Positions 38,026 to 48,054 of a stretch of DNA of 64,000 bases are shown in pieces. Location: contig OZ038511.1 of the NCBI GenBank assembly GCA_964036315.1, positions 1,603,126-1,667,125 of the forward strand, written 5' to 3'. The DNA is from Acanthosepion esculentum. Lineage: Eukaryota > Mollusca > Cephalopoda > Sepiida > Sepiidae. The number at the start of each line of letters is the position of its first letter. The stretch's first letter is position 1. The notes beneath the pieces are model-generated. The model saw only the letters and a list, made by a program, of their open reading frames with translations, made no database searches and was not told where the DNA came from. The position numbers and the translations under genes were made by a program.

Positions 38026-39110
38026 TTACTTTTTATTGTCAAACATGGATGCAACGGAATGTTGATCAGTTATTAGAGTAAAGTGATTGCACAACAGTAA
38101 GTGTTGCCACTTTCTAATAGCTTCAATGGCAGCTATAGCTTCATTTTCCACCAAAGGGTAGTTTAATTCACTCTTATTTAGGCTGTGTGACATGAAGGCA
38201 ATGGGGAAGCCATTTTGATTAAGAGTTGCAAACATGGCAACATTGGAAGCATCACATTCAACCAAAAAAGGAATACTTTCATCAGTAGAGCTAAGCGTTG
38301 CAGAACAAAATTTCTCTTTGAGCTCATTAAAAGTCCCCAAATCTTCTTCACTTATCAGAAAAGATTTAGTATTGATCAATGGATGGATTTCATTAGAAAA
38401 CAAAGGAATCCATTTGGAATAATATGAAAAGCATATCCAAGGTTTGCCTCAGCAAGACAGTATCCAGTGGCAACATCTGGAGTGAGTGTAGACTGTTGGT
38501 ATCTGGCCAAATAGTATTTTAATAGACTCAGAAACAAATTTTGATTCATTTAATGTAAGATCCCATTTTTGTACTGCTTGTTGGTATCTCTGACAATTCT
38601 GATCATAATCACCAATGGTGATGTTGTCTACATAAGGTTCTCCATTTTGATAAATTTGTCCATTTCACTTTGAAACATAGAGACCCCATTAGTTGCACCA
38701 AAGGGCTTACCTACAAAAATGGTATAGCTTCCCATTGGCTGCCAAGGTAATAAACTTTTTATCTGCCTCAATAATTGTGATTTGATGGTAGGTGCTCTTC
38801 AGGCCAAAAGTCAGAAATACTTTGTACCTTGCCAGATTGTTTATCATACCATCAATCTGAGGCATAGGTTAGGCATCTAACTGTGTATATTAACCATTTG
38901 GAAATAATCTACACACTTCTGTTAATTTTGCATATTGGTAAGATCCTTTGCAGCAACCAACTGGGCTCTCCATGGTGAGTATCAGGGTTCAATGATGTTA
39001 TCTGAGAGTAAATGGGAAATCTTCCTCTCAATGAATGCCTGATTATTTCTACTAAAACACTGGGATTTGGTAACAGCAGGGTGGACATTCACAGGTATAC
39101 TGGAAAATAA
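38026..39110 (-). pseudogene. Gypsy reverse transcriptase and RNase H
   Basis: From 39110 down, the minus strand reads VNVHPAVTKSQCFSRN, AFIERKISHLLSDNIIEP, SPWRAQLVAAKD, then KPFGATNGVSMFQ, and the active site EPYVDNITIGD (complement of about 38610-38640), which has Asn where the second Asp of YVDD is usual. The open piece 38026-38403 continues through WIPLFSNE-type connection sequence into RNase H: FLVECDASNVAMFATLNQNG, LNYPLVENEAIAAIEAIRKW and FTLITDQHSVASMFDNKK. Several stops separate the polymerase pieces. Confidence 0.82.
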
Positions 39111-39154
39111 TATATATTTACCTTAGCCACAGCAAGAACACAGTGTTCATTTCA

Positions 39155-39750
39155 TCAATTAACTCTTAAATCATTTTTGTTCCCACCATAATTGAAGATT
39201 ACATTTTTGTGTAACTTCTTATACTTGTATCTGAGAATTACTGCCACAGATAGCTTATCCAAAACCTTGAATTTTACTTTTCCATATTTCCTGCTGCCTA
39301 CTTCTATATCAGTAATGCAAACACCAGTATAGTTGGCTTTCATGGTTTTAAGAGCCATAGACACATTTTTCCTACAGGGGTGGAGTTTCAGGCTTAATAT
39401 GTTGAATGCATCTTCACTAATAAAGTTTTCTGAACCAGAAGAGTCTATAAGATCAGTGGTCTGCTTGCCTTTTATGGTGATCATTGTAGGTGCATGAACG
39501 GGATTTGGGGGATAGATATCTGGGATTACACACAAACTTGGTTTAAAATTAAACATCATGGCCATTGTCCCAAATGGCTTAGTCGTAGATCAGTAAACCT
39601 TTGAAAAGTGTCCATTTTTCCCACAATTAGAACAGACTTTCCGATTATGAGCTGCATTACCACAAAATTGGCACTTCTTTTGGTAAGATACATTTGGCAA
39701 GGATAAAGCTGTGGGGCTCTCTTTTGAACATTTGCTCTTGGTACCAAAAG
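39155..39750 (-). pseudogene. Gypsy zinc knuckles and aspartic protease
   Basis: Complement of about 39615-39690 encodes two adjacent CCHC knuckles in one frame: CQFCGNAAHNRKVC is complete (CX2CX4HX4C), and CSNCGKNGHFSKVY has lost its last cysteine. The following open piece (39155-39565) is a retropepsin: LIDSSGSENFIS stands at the catalytic D-S/T-G position but reads D-S-S-G, and LHPCRKNVSMAL with VILRYKYKKLHKNVIF fits the flap and end of the fold. The altered catalytic triplet suggests loss of activity. Confidence 0.75.
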
Positions 39751-40570
39751 TGGCTACTACACCTGGGACCAGTGAAGTGCTTGTAGGAGAGTAAAGTTGT
39801 GAATTTCTTTGGGTGTAATCAAATGCACATCCTGAATTGAATTTTCCAGCAACAACTGCCCAATATAATTGGATGGCATCTCTGATTTGCTCTTCTCTGT
39901 ATTATTCCACCGTGACATTTATTATAGTTGCAATCTTTACTAAGATTTCAGAATTTCTAAAGAAAATTCTCAAGGGACACTTCTGGTGTCTGGTCAGAAG
40001 TTGATGCCTAGCAGAGATCTCATTAGGTGTCTTGATATATAGTTGATCCAATGACAGTGAGAGGAATGATATCACAGGAATGCATATTGAACATTTGCTT
40101 AACATCCCTCCACATGTCTTAACCAGTCTCTCAACCCCGAGTGTGAGAAGTATATCGATACTTCAAAATTCTTGCAGCAGCACTCACCGCTAATACTAAT
40201 AGCCTATCCTTGTAGGATTGGATTTCCTCATTTTTACCCTGTCTTATATTAGATAGCCCCTAAAATATATATGAGGGTTGACTACCTCTTCACAGTTCTC
40301 TGTAAGTACCAACTTTAGTGCCTCCCAAATTGTCTGCGGGCTGTATCTACCTATAGCACTCTGTTTTTAGCAGAGCTGTCTTCAGCCTTTGATCCTCTGA
40401 TGAACTGACAAGTATAAAATAATGCTCCATCTCTCCTAGCCATTTCTTAAACTCACTTTTCCTTCTAGCCAGAGTCTGTATCTCATTGAGGTATTTGTGC
40501 ATCCTCAGTGAGTCACTGATATTTTTAACTTCTGATGTGAGTCTCTGTCTGAACAAATTCAGCAAAATGG
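39751..40570 (-). pseudogene. Gypsy gag relic
   Basis: The minus strand begins LNLFRQRLTSEVKNISDSL (complement of about 40565-40500) and continues FKKWLGEMEHYFILV, DQRLKTALLKTE, then after shifts KNEEIQSYKDRLLVLA. The position just before the zinc knuckles and the WLxxMEHYF-like segment fit a gypsy gag capsid region. It contains several stops. Confidence 0.6.
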
Positions 40571-41579
40571 TCCATTCTAAAAGTTAGTAAAAAGGACACA
40601 ACAAGACAAAAATTAATGGGCCATTACCTTACAAATCATCTGTTGAAGTGGTTTCAGGTTCAGAATACACACACCACAGTACCATAAATCGATATATGTA
40701 AAATGACACAGGCTCAAGGTTTTTTATTTTTTTAAAGGGCAATATTTTATTGATTGAACTTGGCTTTTATTTTTGGAGGGAACCAAATTGAATCATATTG
40801 ATGAAAACCTATTGATTCTTTATCATATTATTTCTTCTTGCTACTGTGTAAGAAGAATGACATCAACTTAATTTTTACACCATCTGCTGGTTACTTTGGT
40901 TTCCCTTGGTACATTACATTAAATTTACTTGTGATACTTTGTTTAACAATATAGTGACTCTTTTTGGTAAAACATATTTGTGCATAATTAAGATTGCACA
41001 CATTCATATAGACTTTTGAAAAATTACAAAAGTAATTCCTTCATAGATAAAAAAAATAGGCAAAATTACTGTAAACATTTTATTCAATGTAAAATAAATT
41101 TTTAGAGTTATTTCTACAACTGTATTTTCTATCAATACAAAGGCAGAATGCATTTTAGAGTTATTAGAGTTAGAGTATTATCACATAATCAATGACAGAT
41201 ATGTGCAAAATGAGCAAAATTTACATTGAATAACTGCAGGTGTTCTCCAGGGTTTTGGATCTATGTTGTTTCAAATTTGCAGTTATAAGGCATTTGATAC
41301 ATGACTGACCAATGAAAATCAAACAACACAAAATTGAAAATACCAAAATTTCTGTCTTTTTCTGTTTCTCAGACTCTGATGAAGCTTTAATAAAAGTGAA
41401 ACATGTTAGACTGCTAAATGTTTCCTATTTGTTCTTTATCTTATATATATATTGTAAAAGAAATTATAAATATAACTGAAGTTTTGAAAGAAGAAAATGT
41501 TTATGATATAAACAATTATTATATATATAAGTTTATATTTCTATAGGTACTTGAAGTATCACCCCCCAACATACAGACA
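40571..41579. other. Gene-free spacer
   Basis: A+T-rich sequence where the 5' LTR of the preceding gypsy copy would be expected; no match to 36672-36857 was seen. No other feature was recognised. Confidence 0.45.

Positions 41580-41611
<32 letters not shown>
41580..41611. repeat. (TG)n(TA)n microsatellite, left half
   Basis: About 14 bases of alternating G/T followed by about 18 of alternating A/T, ending directly at the LTR of the next element. The matching (TA)n(CA)n half starts at the element's other end (44611). Confidence 0.93.
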
Positions 41612-41612
<1 letters not shown>

Positions 41613-42094
41613 GTTGTAACCTAGTTAAGGTTACTGAATAGAATAATCACATGAAGGTTAGTAATGAATAATAATAATTAGGACATGAACAACACATATA
41701 TTTGCCAGTGGTACGTAGAAAAAGTAGTCAACTGCTAGAAGTGAGTCAAGTGAATTCCACAATGAATCTCCAACTGCAGGATATCTACCACTCACCCCAC
41801 ATGGTCAGATGTGGCACAAGGCTGAATTTAATGTGGGGTATCTGAGCCCATAGGCTTGGCCAAGAATTCCCTGTAAACTTCATATAAAATGGGGTTGGAT
41901 AGCTGTTTCCGGAGATGAGACTCTGCCCTTCAACATAGCCTCATCTGGGGATCCTCTCTGCCCAGAGGCACAGAGTTTGACCAGAACAGCTGGAGACAAA
42001 TCTCCAACTGCACTGCAGACCAACATACAGTAATTACTACTGTATTTATGTGAATGGGGACATATCCATTATTGTCCATAGGTATGCTACAACA
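41612..42094 (-). repeat. 3' LTR of the deleted gypsy element
   Basis: 483 bases. On the plus strand it starts TGTTGTAACC and ends GCTACAACA, giving TG...CA ends with an inverted TGTTGTA/TACAACA. The outer parts match the LTR at 44410-44611. About 235 bases in the middle, between two copies of AATCTCCAACTGCA (41765 and 41999), are absent from the other LTR. This is either an insertion with target duplication here or a deletion there. Confidence 0.88.
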
Positions 42095-42106
42095 CCCCTC
42101 TTTTTG
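42095..42106 (-). other. Polypurine tract
   Basis: In the sense direction the sequence AAAAAGAGGGG lies immediately before the TG of the 3' LTR, the position and composition of a plus-strand primer tract. Confidence 0.8.
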
Positions 42107-42109
42107 GAT

Positions 42110-42962
42110 TTACTCTGTACAGAGTCAATATTTTTTTCTTTTTGGGTTGACTTTGATTGTTTCTGTATCTCTTCTTTTTCTTTTACCCTGTCTCTTTTAG
42201 ACTTCCATCTCTGGAGCTTTCTGAGGGATGGGTACATCAAAAGTATCAAAAAGAACCTTCATAGGTTCAACCTCGTCTAGAGTAGTGTTCTCATCAATAC
42301 CTACTTTTAATTTGATTATAGGGCCTTTTATGCACCATTTCAGAACCTTTTACTATATACACCATCCTGCTTTTTGTCCTTCAGTTTAAATCCATAGTCC
42401 TGAATTCTTAGAAAATATTTTCATTGTGTTCTTTAGGGTTTTCACTTTTCAGCAAAATCTCGTCAAGATATGCAACTACAAAGTCCAGTCCACTCAGTAT
42501 TGTGTCCATTACTTGCCGAAACATTGCTGGAGTGACCTTTATGCTGAAAGACAAATGATTAAATTTGTACATCCCATGATGTGTATTTATGGTCAGTAAT
42601 CTTGAACATTCATCGCCTACTAGAATCTGAAGATACGTGTCATTTAGGTCAATTTTGAAAAATATCTGACTCCCACTAAGCTGCACAAAAACTTCTTCCA
42701 ACCCTGGAAGTGGGTAATTATAACTTTTGAGGGCATCGTTTAAGCCCATGGAAAAATCCGCACAGACATGTATCTCTTTCAACTTTTTCATTATATAAAC
42801 AGTTGGCAAAGCCGAAATGCTATTTTTCACCTTTGATAAATCACCCATTTTTTCAAGTCTATTAAGCTCATCATCAATTTGTTTTAGCAAAACAAATGGT
42901 ACATTTCTTTTCTTTTTGAAAACTGGTTGTATGTTTTCTTTTAGCTCAAACTTAGCTTTCAT
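42110..42962 (-). pseudogene. Gypsy reverse transcriptase fused to the pol tail
   Basis: The open piece 42408-42962 spans the reverse-transcriptase fingers and palm: IDDELNRLEKMGDLSKVKNS, LPTVYIMKK, HVCADFSMGLND, YPLPGLEEVFVQLSGSQIFFKIDLNDTYLQ broken here by quotation only, NHLSFSIKVTPAMFRQ and FVVAYLDEILLKS. The active site reads YLDE where YLDD is expected. Shortly after 42408 the sequence changes to a basic C-terminal tail (IKLKVGIDENTTLDEVEP) ending near the 3' LTR. The thumb, RNase H and integrase are missing, so the deletion point lies near 42350-42400. Confidence 0.85.
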
Positions 42963-43077
42963 TTTCTTGCACCTGCTAACCCACCAGAAAACATGTCTGG
43001 GAATTTATTATTTAATTCTTCTTTTAGACTTTCTGCTTCATTAGTAAAACCTTTCACTTTTTAGCAAAAGGAATTGT

Positions 43078-43460
43078 TCAGACTGTTCCAAACAGGTTAT
43101 TCATGCTTTTCATGACAAAAAGTCTTAACTTGAAGATTTTATCTTTTAACGTTACATTTGTCATAAATTTGCCTTCAAATTCTATTTTCCGTCCTGTAAC
43201 ACCACAAACTATGTTTTTGGTAACCATTAACATTGGTTTACCAAATTTTCTCCATGTATAAACATTTATTATACTCAAATCAGAACCACTGTCGAGTTGC
43301 AGTCTGATATTTTTGTTCAGGATATTTACCTGCACAAATTTTGTCTTACAGTGGGATTTTTTATGTTTTTTTTTCCACACCAGAAACATTGTTTCTTTTT
43401 GTAAGGACAATCTTTATACCAATATAATTCTCCACAAGTGTAACAGGGGTTAGGAGTGAT
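43078..43460 (-). pseudogene. Gypsy protease and zinc knuckles
   Basis: Sense-strand order: CYTCGELYWYKDC and CFWCGKKKHKKSHC, two CCHC-like knuckles in which the first has lost its His, then the retropepsin IRLQLDSGSDLSIIN with a normal D-S-G active triplet (about residue 40 of the open piece), then IEFEGKFMTNVTLKD. The knuckles and the protease overlap in two frames, showing a shift near 43380. Confidence 0.8.
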
Positions 43461-43689
43461 GTTTTTCCTCCTTCAATATATGTTTTTGACACACTTTTTA
43501 ATGTGTGACACACCACTTATCTCAATATCTTTAGCATCTCAATGAACATTTATAAATTTCTAACAATCTTCTGCTAAATTTTACAATGTTAAATTGGGTT
43601 CATTTTTCAATTTATTTAAAATACTTTTTCAGGTTTCAGTGTCTTTTATTGACACCAACACTTGCACAAATATCAAGCTTTAAAAATTG

Positions 43690-44240
43690 TCAGGGCTTAA
43701 TTGTGCCAATTTGAACTTTTCACAATGCTCATGAATGTTGTGAAGTTGTCATCTTTGTTTTTCACTAAATTCATACATTCCCATCTTTGATGGAACAAAG
43801 ATGTTTTGGGGCTGAAAACTTCCAAAAGCAAAGTAACCATTTGTTTAAATGTTAGGTCACTAGTCTTCTTTGGTAATATATAGTTTATGAACTTAGTGTG
43901 TTTGATAGCACCTAGTTTCCTTAGCAAAAGTTTAACCTTTTTATCGTCGGATCAGTTTGCACAATCAGTCTTATATAAATCTTCATGTCTATGGGACTAC
44001 GATGAAAAAGTTAACTCTTCCACAATCACATTTATGATAAGGTCTTTGGAATATCCATTCTTATTATTCATCAATATTTTCTGTTGGTCTACCAACATTT
44101 CCACAAGTTTTTAGAATTTTTGTTTGTACCATTTTTGCTGTTCATTTTGTCATTTCAAGTAGTATCATTTTAAAGTCTTCCATTTTGATTTTTTCCTTGG
44201 TGAATTTTAACATGCGATTTTGGTGATATCTGTTTTAACT
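43690..44240 (-). pseudogene. Gypsy gag capsid region
   Basis: The piece 43697-43927 reads LLRKLGAIKHTKFINYILPKK, LTFKQMVTLLLEVFSPKTSLFHQRWECMNLVKNKDDNFTTF-like sequence in one frame, preceded in another by HEDLYKTDCAN. This is the well-known capsid pattern of one invertebrate gypsy group (KVRLLLRKLG...HxxYxNYILPKxPxDFTFExTVxxLxxIFG...SLFxxRYxCLxLxK). Stops separate the pieces and the start Met region is not clear. Confidence 0.78.
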
Positions 44241-44299
44241 AAAGTTGTGCTGGTGAGTGTTTCCTTGATTTGTGACCAAATTCTTGGCACCAAAATTTT

Positions 44300-44409
44300 G
44301 CACTACTGACATTTTCTGATCTGGGTAAATCCTTGTCATTAAAATGTTGTATTTTGACTAATCCTTGGTGCCAAAATGTTGTCATTTTGGCTAATCCTCA
44401 CTGCCAAAA
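44300..44409 (-). repeat. Tandem repeats at the primer-binding region
   Basis: Adjacent to the 5' LTR, units of about 33 bases recur: AATCCTTGTCATTAAAATGT, AATCCTTGGTGCCAAAATGT and AATCCTCACTGCCAAAATGT, each followed by similar spacer. In the sense direction the unit next to the LTR reads CATTTTGGCAGTGAGGATT; TGGCAGTGAGGATT or TGGCACCAAGGATT is a plausible tRNA primer-binding site. Confidence 0.65.
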
Positions 44410-44610
44410 TGTTTCAACCTAGGGAAGGTTACTGATTAGAATAATCACATGAAGGTTGCTAATGAACAATAATACTTAGGACATGAACAACACATAAAAG
44501 ATTTGTCAGTGGCGTGTAGAAGAAGTAGAATGAATCTCCAAATGCAGACCAACATACTGTATTTATGTGAATGGGGACATATCCATTATTGTCTGTAGGT
44601 ATACTACAAC

Positions 44611-44611
<1 letters not shown>
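44410..44611 (-). repeat. 5' LTR of the deleted gypsy element (short version)
   Basis: About 202 bases. It begins TGTTTCAACC and ends ACTACAAC on the plus strand, and shares TAGAATAATCACATGAAGGTT, TAGGACATGAACAACACATA and GGGGACATATCCATTATTGTC with the other LTR. Confidence 0.85.

Positions 44612-44654
<43 letters not shown>
44611..44654. repeat. (TA)n(CA)n microsatellite, right half
   Basis: Alternating T/A for about 23 bases followed by alternating C/A for about 20, starting at the end of the gypsy LTR. Confidence 0.93.
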
Positions 44655-47259
44655 TGTGCATAAATGCTTGCATGTGGCAATGTTTTCATTAATAAATGTG
44701 TATATAGTTACTGGGGATGGAAAAAGTAATTGATATCTACCATGAATCTCTGCAATTTGATAGTGCTAACCATGAAAAAAAAATTATAAAATACATCATT
44801 GTATTGCAACTCACTTAGATCCAAACTCTTATATCTCAGTTTCCATTAGTTTATGATGAATCCATGTTTTGATATGACAAGAACATTTCATTAAAAGTAT
44901 ATATTTTGCAATCACAGAATTTTTAACTCATAAGTATAATATTTTAAAAATGAAAACTTACCAATTTAGCAACATTATAAGTTGGAAATCTTTCAAAAGC
45001 TACAAAGTAATTTTTTTATATGCATTGATGTCCACTTCATCAAAAATCCATCATCTCACATTTTCAGTCCAGTTATGGGCAATAAAATGTTGGTGTCTAT
45101 TCTGCTTTGATAATGTCTCAGCCAATACATTTTTTTCTCATATCCCAACTAACCCAGTGTCTTAAATATTTCATTGCTTTAATACTCGTAACAACAAAAT
45201 GTATCTCATTTTTATTCAGATAACACATAAGTAGAATTAACTTCCAAATACTTCTTTCTTTGAAACAGTCTCCCTCAAATCCATCTTCCATCAAAACCAA
45301 TACACTTATTACAGCTTACTGAAATTTTTCTTTTTGGTCAGATTTTATCAATAAAAAGTACTTAAGATATAGCATGTACCAAGTGGCCATTTTCTGTAGA
45401 GCGAGACGAAAGGTGATTATTTCTCTGCCTCTGGTCTTGACTATATCCATCTGCCAAAATGCAAGGAAAACAATTGGCAAAGCTTTTACTTTATATTAAG
45501 CCAATGCTTTGTGCTATGGACAATAGAGGTTGGTACAAGAGTAGAAAATCAATAAAAGAAAGGTTTACTCTGATAAGAAAAATATAGTTTTATTGGTCAA
45601 AAAAGTAGATATTATCAGTAATTGAACAAGTATACTGAAGTAGTACAGTGTTGTTTTCATTTCTCCAATAATACCTCTATATTATTAAAAAAGAAACCTA
45701 TTTCTATTAAAGTATTTTTCTATTATGTTAAAACATCTGATTTCTATGTTGAAGTAACTGAATTAAAAAATGGGTGTTTTTTATATATAAAATCTTAATT
45801 TAACCTGATTTTGATGGAGACTTTTTAAAACCTCAGAAAATTAGATAACATAGACAAGATTTTCATGGAATTTATTAGATAAAGTTTTCTCTCTCTCTCC
45901 GAAGCCTTTTCTCTTCCATCAGTTACAAATTGAAATAAAAAAATTTTTAATCAAAATTTAGTTTTTGAAGCTTCAATTGTTCTTCATATTATTTTCTTCT
46001 ATGTTTGCTTTTTGGCTCATTTTAAGACCACTCAACTAATTTTACATCCTATTGTTTTTATAAGTATTATTTACAATCTCCATTATCCTGTTCTCTGATG
46101 TAACCTCATTATCAATATCAGCAATATTATTTATTATTTAAGTAATAATATTAATACCATCATTATTGTTATTTGCCTCCTACTTAGTCTTTGTTATCTA
46201 AATCCAATAAAGGAAAATTTACCTTTCTTTATTCATACAATCTCTCATGATCATAAACAACAGCTGGTGCAGGATTATTGCTAACAGTAATGTTTCTCCA
46301 TTATTACCAAGTTACAAGAAATGGCTTTTATTGTTTATTGATAATAGAGATAGATGAAAACTAGTGCCTGTTGGTAATGTTGGTTTTAATTGCTAAATCA
46401 GCAGAGATACTTTACTTGAATAAGGATAACAATGTTATAAAGGAACTAGGCCAAAAATATTACAAAAAACTGTTCTTCTTGTCAAATACCCAAAAATGCA
46501 CAATCAAATATAAGGCTCCGTATTCCAAATTCTTTACTTAATTTTTATAAAAATAATCATTGAAAAATGAATTTTCCTTAGTAACTTTTTTCAGAGAAAA
46601 ATCAATTAAAATACTTTTCACAGGTAAAAAAAGCAAGAGGAGAGATCATCTTAATGATAATAGCAACACAACTGAAAATGATTTCTATTATAATTATGTG
46701 AAATGAAAATCTTGCAAAATATGTAAAAGTTATCAACATTTTTGTGTGTGGAGGTGGGGAACTCAATAGACATAAGGTATAAAAACTCTTTACAAAACTA
46801 AGAAATTTGATATTTTTCCATATTCTTTTACTGTCAAAGTATTTATCTGTGAGCATTTTATTACCTTGTGATGATTTTAGAATCTCCCATTCACTTAATT
46901 GAAATTCTTTACTGAAATAAATTTGCTTATAAAAGAATTTTAATACAATTAAGATAATGAATATTGTGATAAATGTAACAAACCTTATCTTTCATGACTT
47001 TTTATTCTATAATTTTAAGGAATGATTTCCAATGACAAATGAACATTGTTGCAGCTCAAAACATCAATAATTTATATATCTTCAATTTTTCTCTATGTTC
47101 CTCACCCTTTCATTTAACCAATGTTAATATTTTTATCATCATTTTTGCCATTGACTTGTATCATTAAGAATACTATCTCATCTTATTGATAGAAAACTTG
47201 TAGCAATTATGACCAAATTTGTAAAAATCACATCTTTTCTCTGTGTTTGGTCCATTTCC
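44655..47259. other. Gene-free A+T-rich DNA
   Basis: No exon, RNA gene or clear transposon was recognised. A minus-strand fragment near 45290 reads DGFEGDCF, reminiscent of the C-terminal end of some mariner proteins, but the surroundings do not support a call. Confidence 0.4.
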
Positions 47260-47965
47260 ATAAAAAAATTATGGGTAGACAGTATGTAAAGGTAATGGTA
47301 GGTGGTACCATTGTATCTTGACATGAAAATACCCAAACCTATCGGCCTCTGAAATCTAGTGAATCAATGTGAACACTAGCTAAGCTGGTCATAGGAAGAT
47401 GACAAGAATGACTGGATTTCAAACAGGCCTTGAAAGTGTCAAATAGATATGACTTGTCATTTCTTAAATTTTGAGCATATTTAATATCCTTCCAACTATG
47501 GTGTCACGTGTTTACCAAGAATAGTTGACGAAATGCATTATCACTCACCATGGACAGTGCAGATTACAGATTCTGAATACAGATTCTTAATGATGATGAA
47601 CAGAGGATTCTGGCAATGATCACTACATTACTCTGCTTCATGATCATTTGAATCCATTCATAGTGCTCATCTACCCTAACAAAGATAGGTTATTCCAGTA
47701 AAATAACCTTTCATTTGACCCAAGTTACACAGAATTGATTTGAGGGGAATTGTGGTAACAATCATATTTGTCAGACATTTTGCCCATTTCAAAACACCAT
47801 AGGACAAGATGGAGAGTTCTGTTCACATGTAAGATCCCACAGTTAGAAATATCAGTGAACTATGGACAGTGTTCAAGATGACATGGCTCAATATTTCTCT
47901 AGCATCTTCCAATCACTTGTGAGATCAATGCTAAATAGTTATTGTAATTCACTGCGTTAGAAAGA
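47260..47965 (-). pseudogene. Ty3/gypsy integrase relic
   Basis: Minus-strand frames give IFVRVDEHYEWIQMIMKQSN, then ALSMVSDNAFRQLF, then VNTWHHSW (one stop read through), then KSYLFDTFKACLKSS. They follow the gypsy integrase core in order: first catalytic Asp (FLIVVDAHSKWxEV), second (TIVSDNGxxF), and the region leading to and beyond the Glu (GIKHxxxxPYHPxxNGxAERFVDTFKRALKKS). The catalytic Glu segment is unreadable. No LTR was found. It is too decayed to assign to either of the other two gypsy lineages. Confidence 0.5.
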
Positions 47966-48008
47966 TCATACATGATATGGTACCCATTCCAATGATTTTA
48001 GTTCATCA

Positions 48009-48009
<1 letters not shown>

Positions 48010-48045
<36 letters not shown>

Positions 48046-48054
48046 TGTGTGTAG
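48010..48054. repeat. (AT)n(GT)n microsatellite
   Basis: About 32 bases of alternating A/T followed by GCGTGTGTGTG. Confidence 0.93.

Larger units (their letters stand above)
36672..40570 (-). mobile_element. Ty3/gypsy retrotransposon, long but dead copy
   Basis: Minus-strand gag, zinc knuckles, protease, reverse transcriptase, RNase H and integrase remnants occur in the order of a Ty3/gypsy element over about 3.9 kb. The 3' end has a likely LTR (36672-36857) next to a purine-rich tract. A matching 5' LTR was not found to the right of 40570, so the copy is probably 5'-truncated or its 5' LTR has diverged. Frameshifts and stops are frequent in all domains. Confidence 0.85.
41612..44611 (-). 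mobile_element. Internally deleted Ty3/gypsy retrotransposon with both LTRs
   Basis: A 3.0-kb element in minus orientation, with related LTRs at 41612-42094 and 44410-44611, a polypurine tract at 42095-42106 and a primer-binding-like region left of 44410. Gag, protease and the first part of the reverse transcriptase are recognisable (44114 down to 42408). The sequence then jumps to the tail that normally follows integrase (about 42110-42340), so the rest of the polymerase, RNase H and integrase are deleted. The remaining frames contain stops. It is a second gypsy lineage, different from the copy at 36.7-40.6 kb. Confidence 0.88.

Noticed and set aside
40640..40760. 5' LTR of the long gypsy copy
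   Set aside because: TGACACAGG...TTTTTTATT only loosely resembles the candidate 3' LTR (TGAGACAG...CTTTATT); no continuous match and no primer site.
45118..45300. Possible mariner C-terminal fragment (DGFEGDCF)
   Set aside because: Only one short motif, no catalytic blocks and no terminal repeats nearby.
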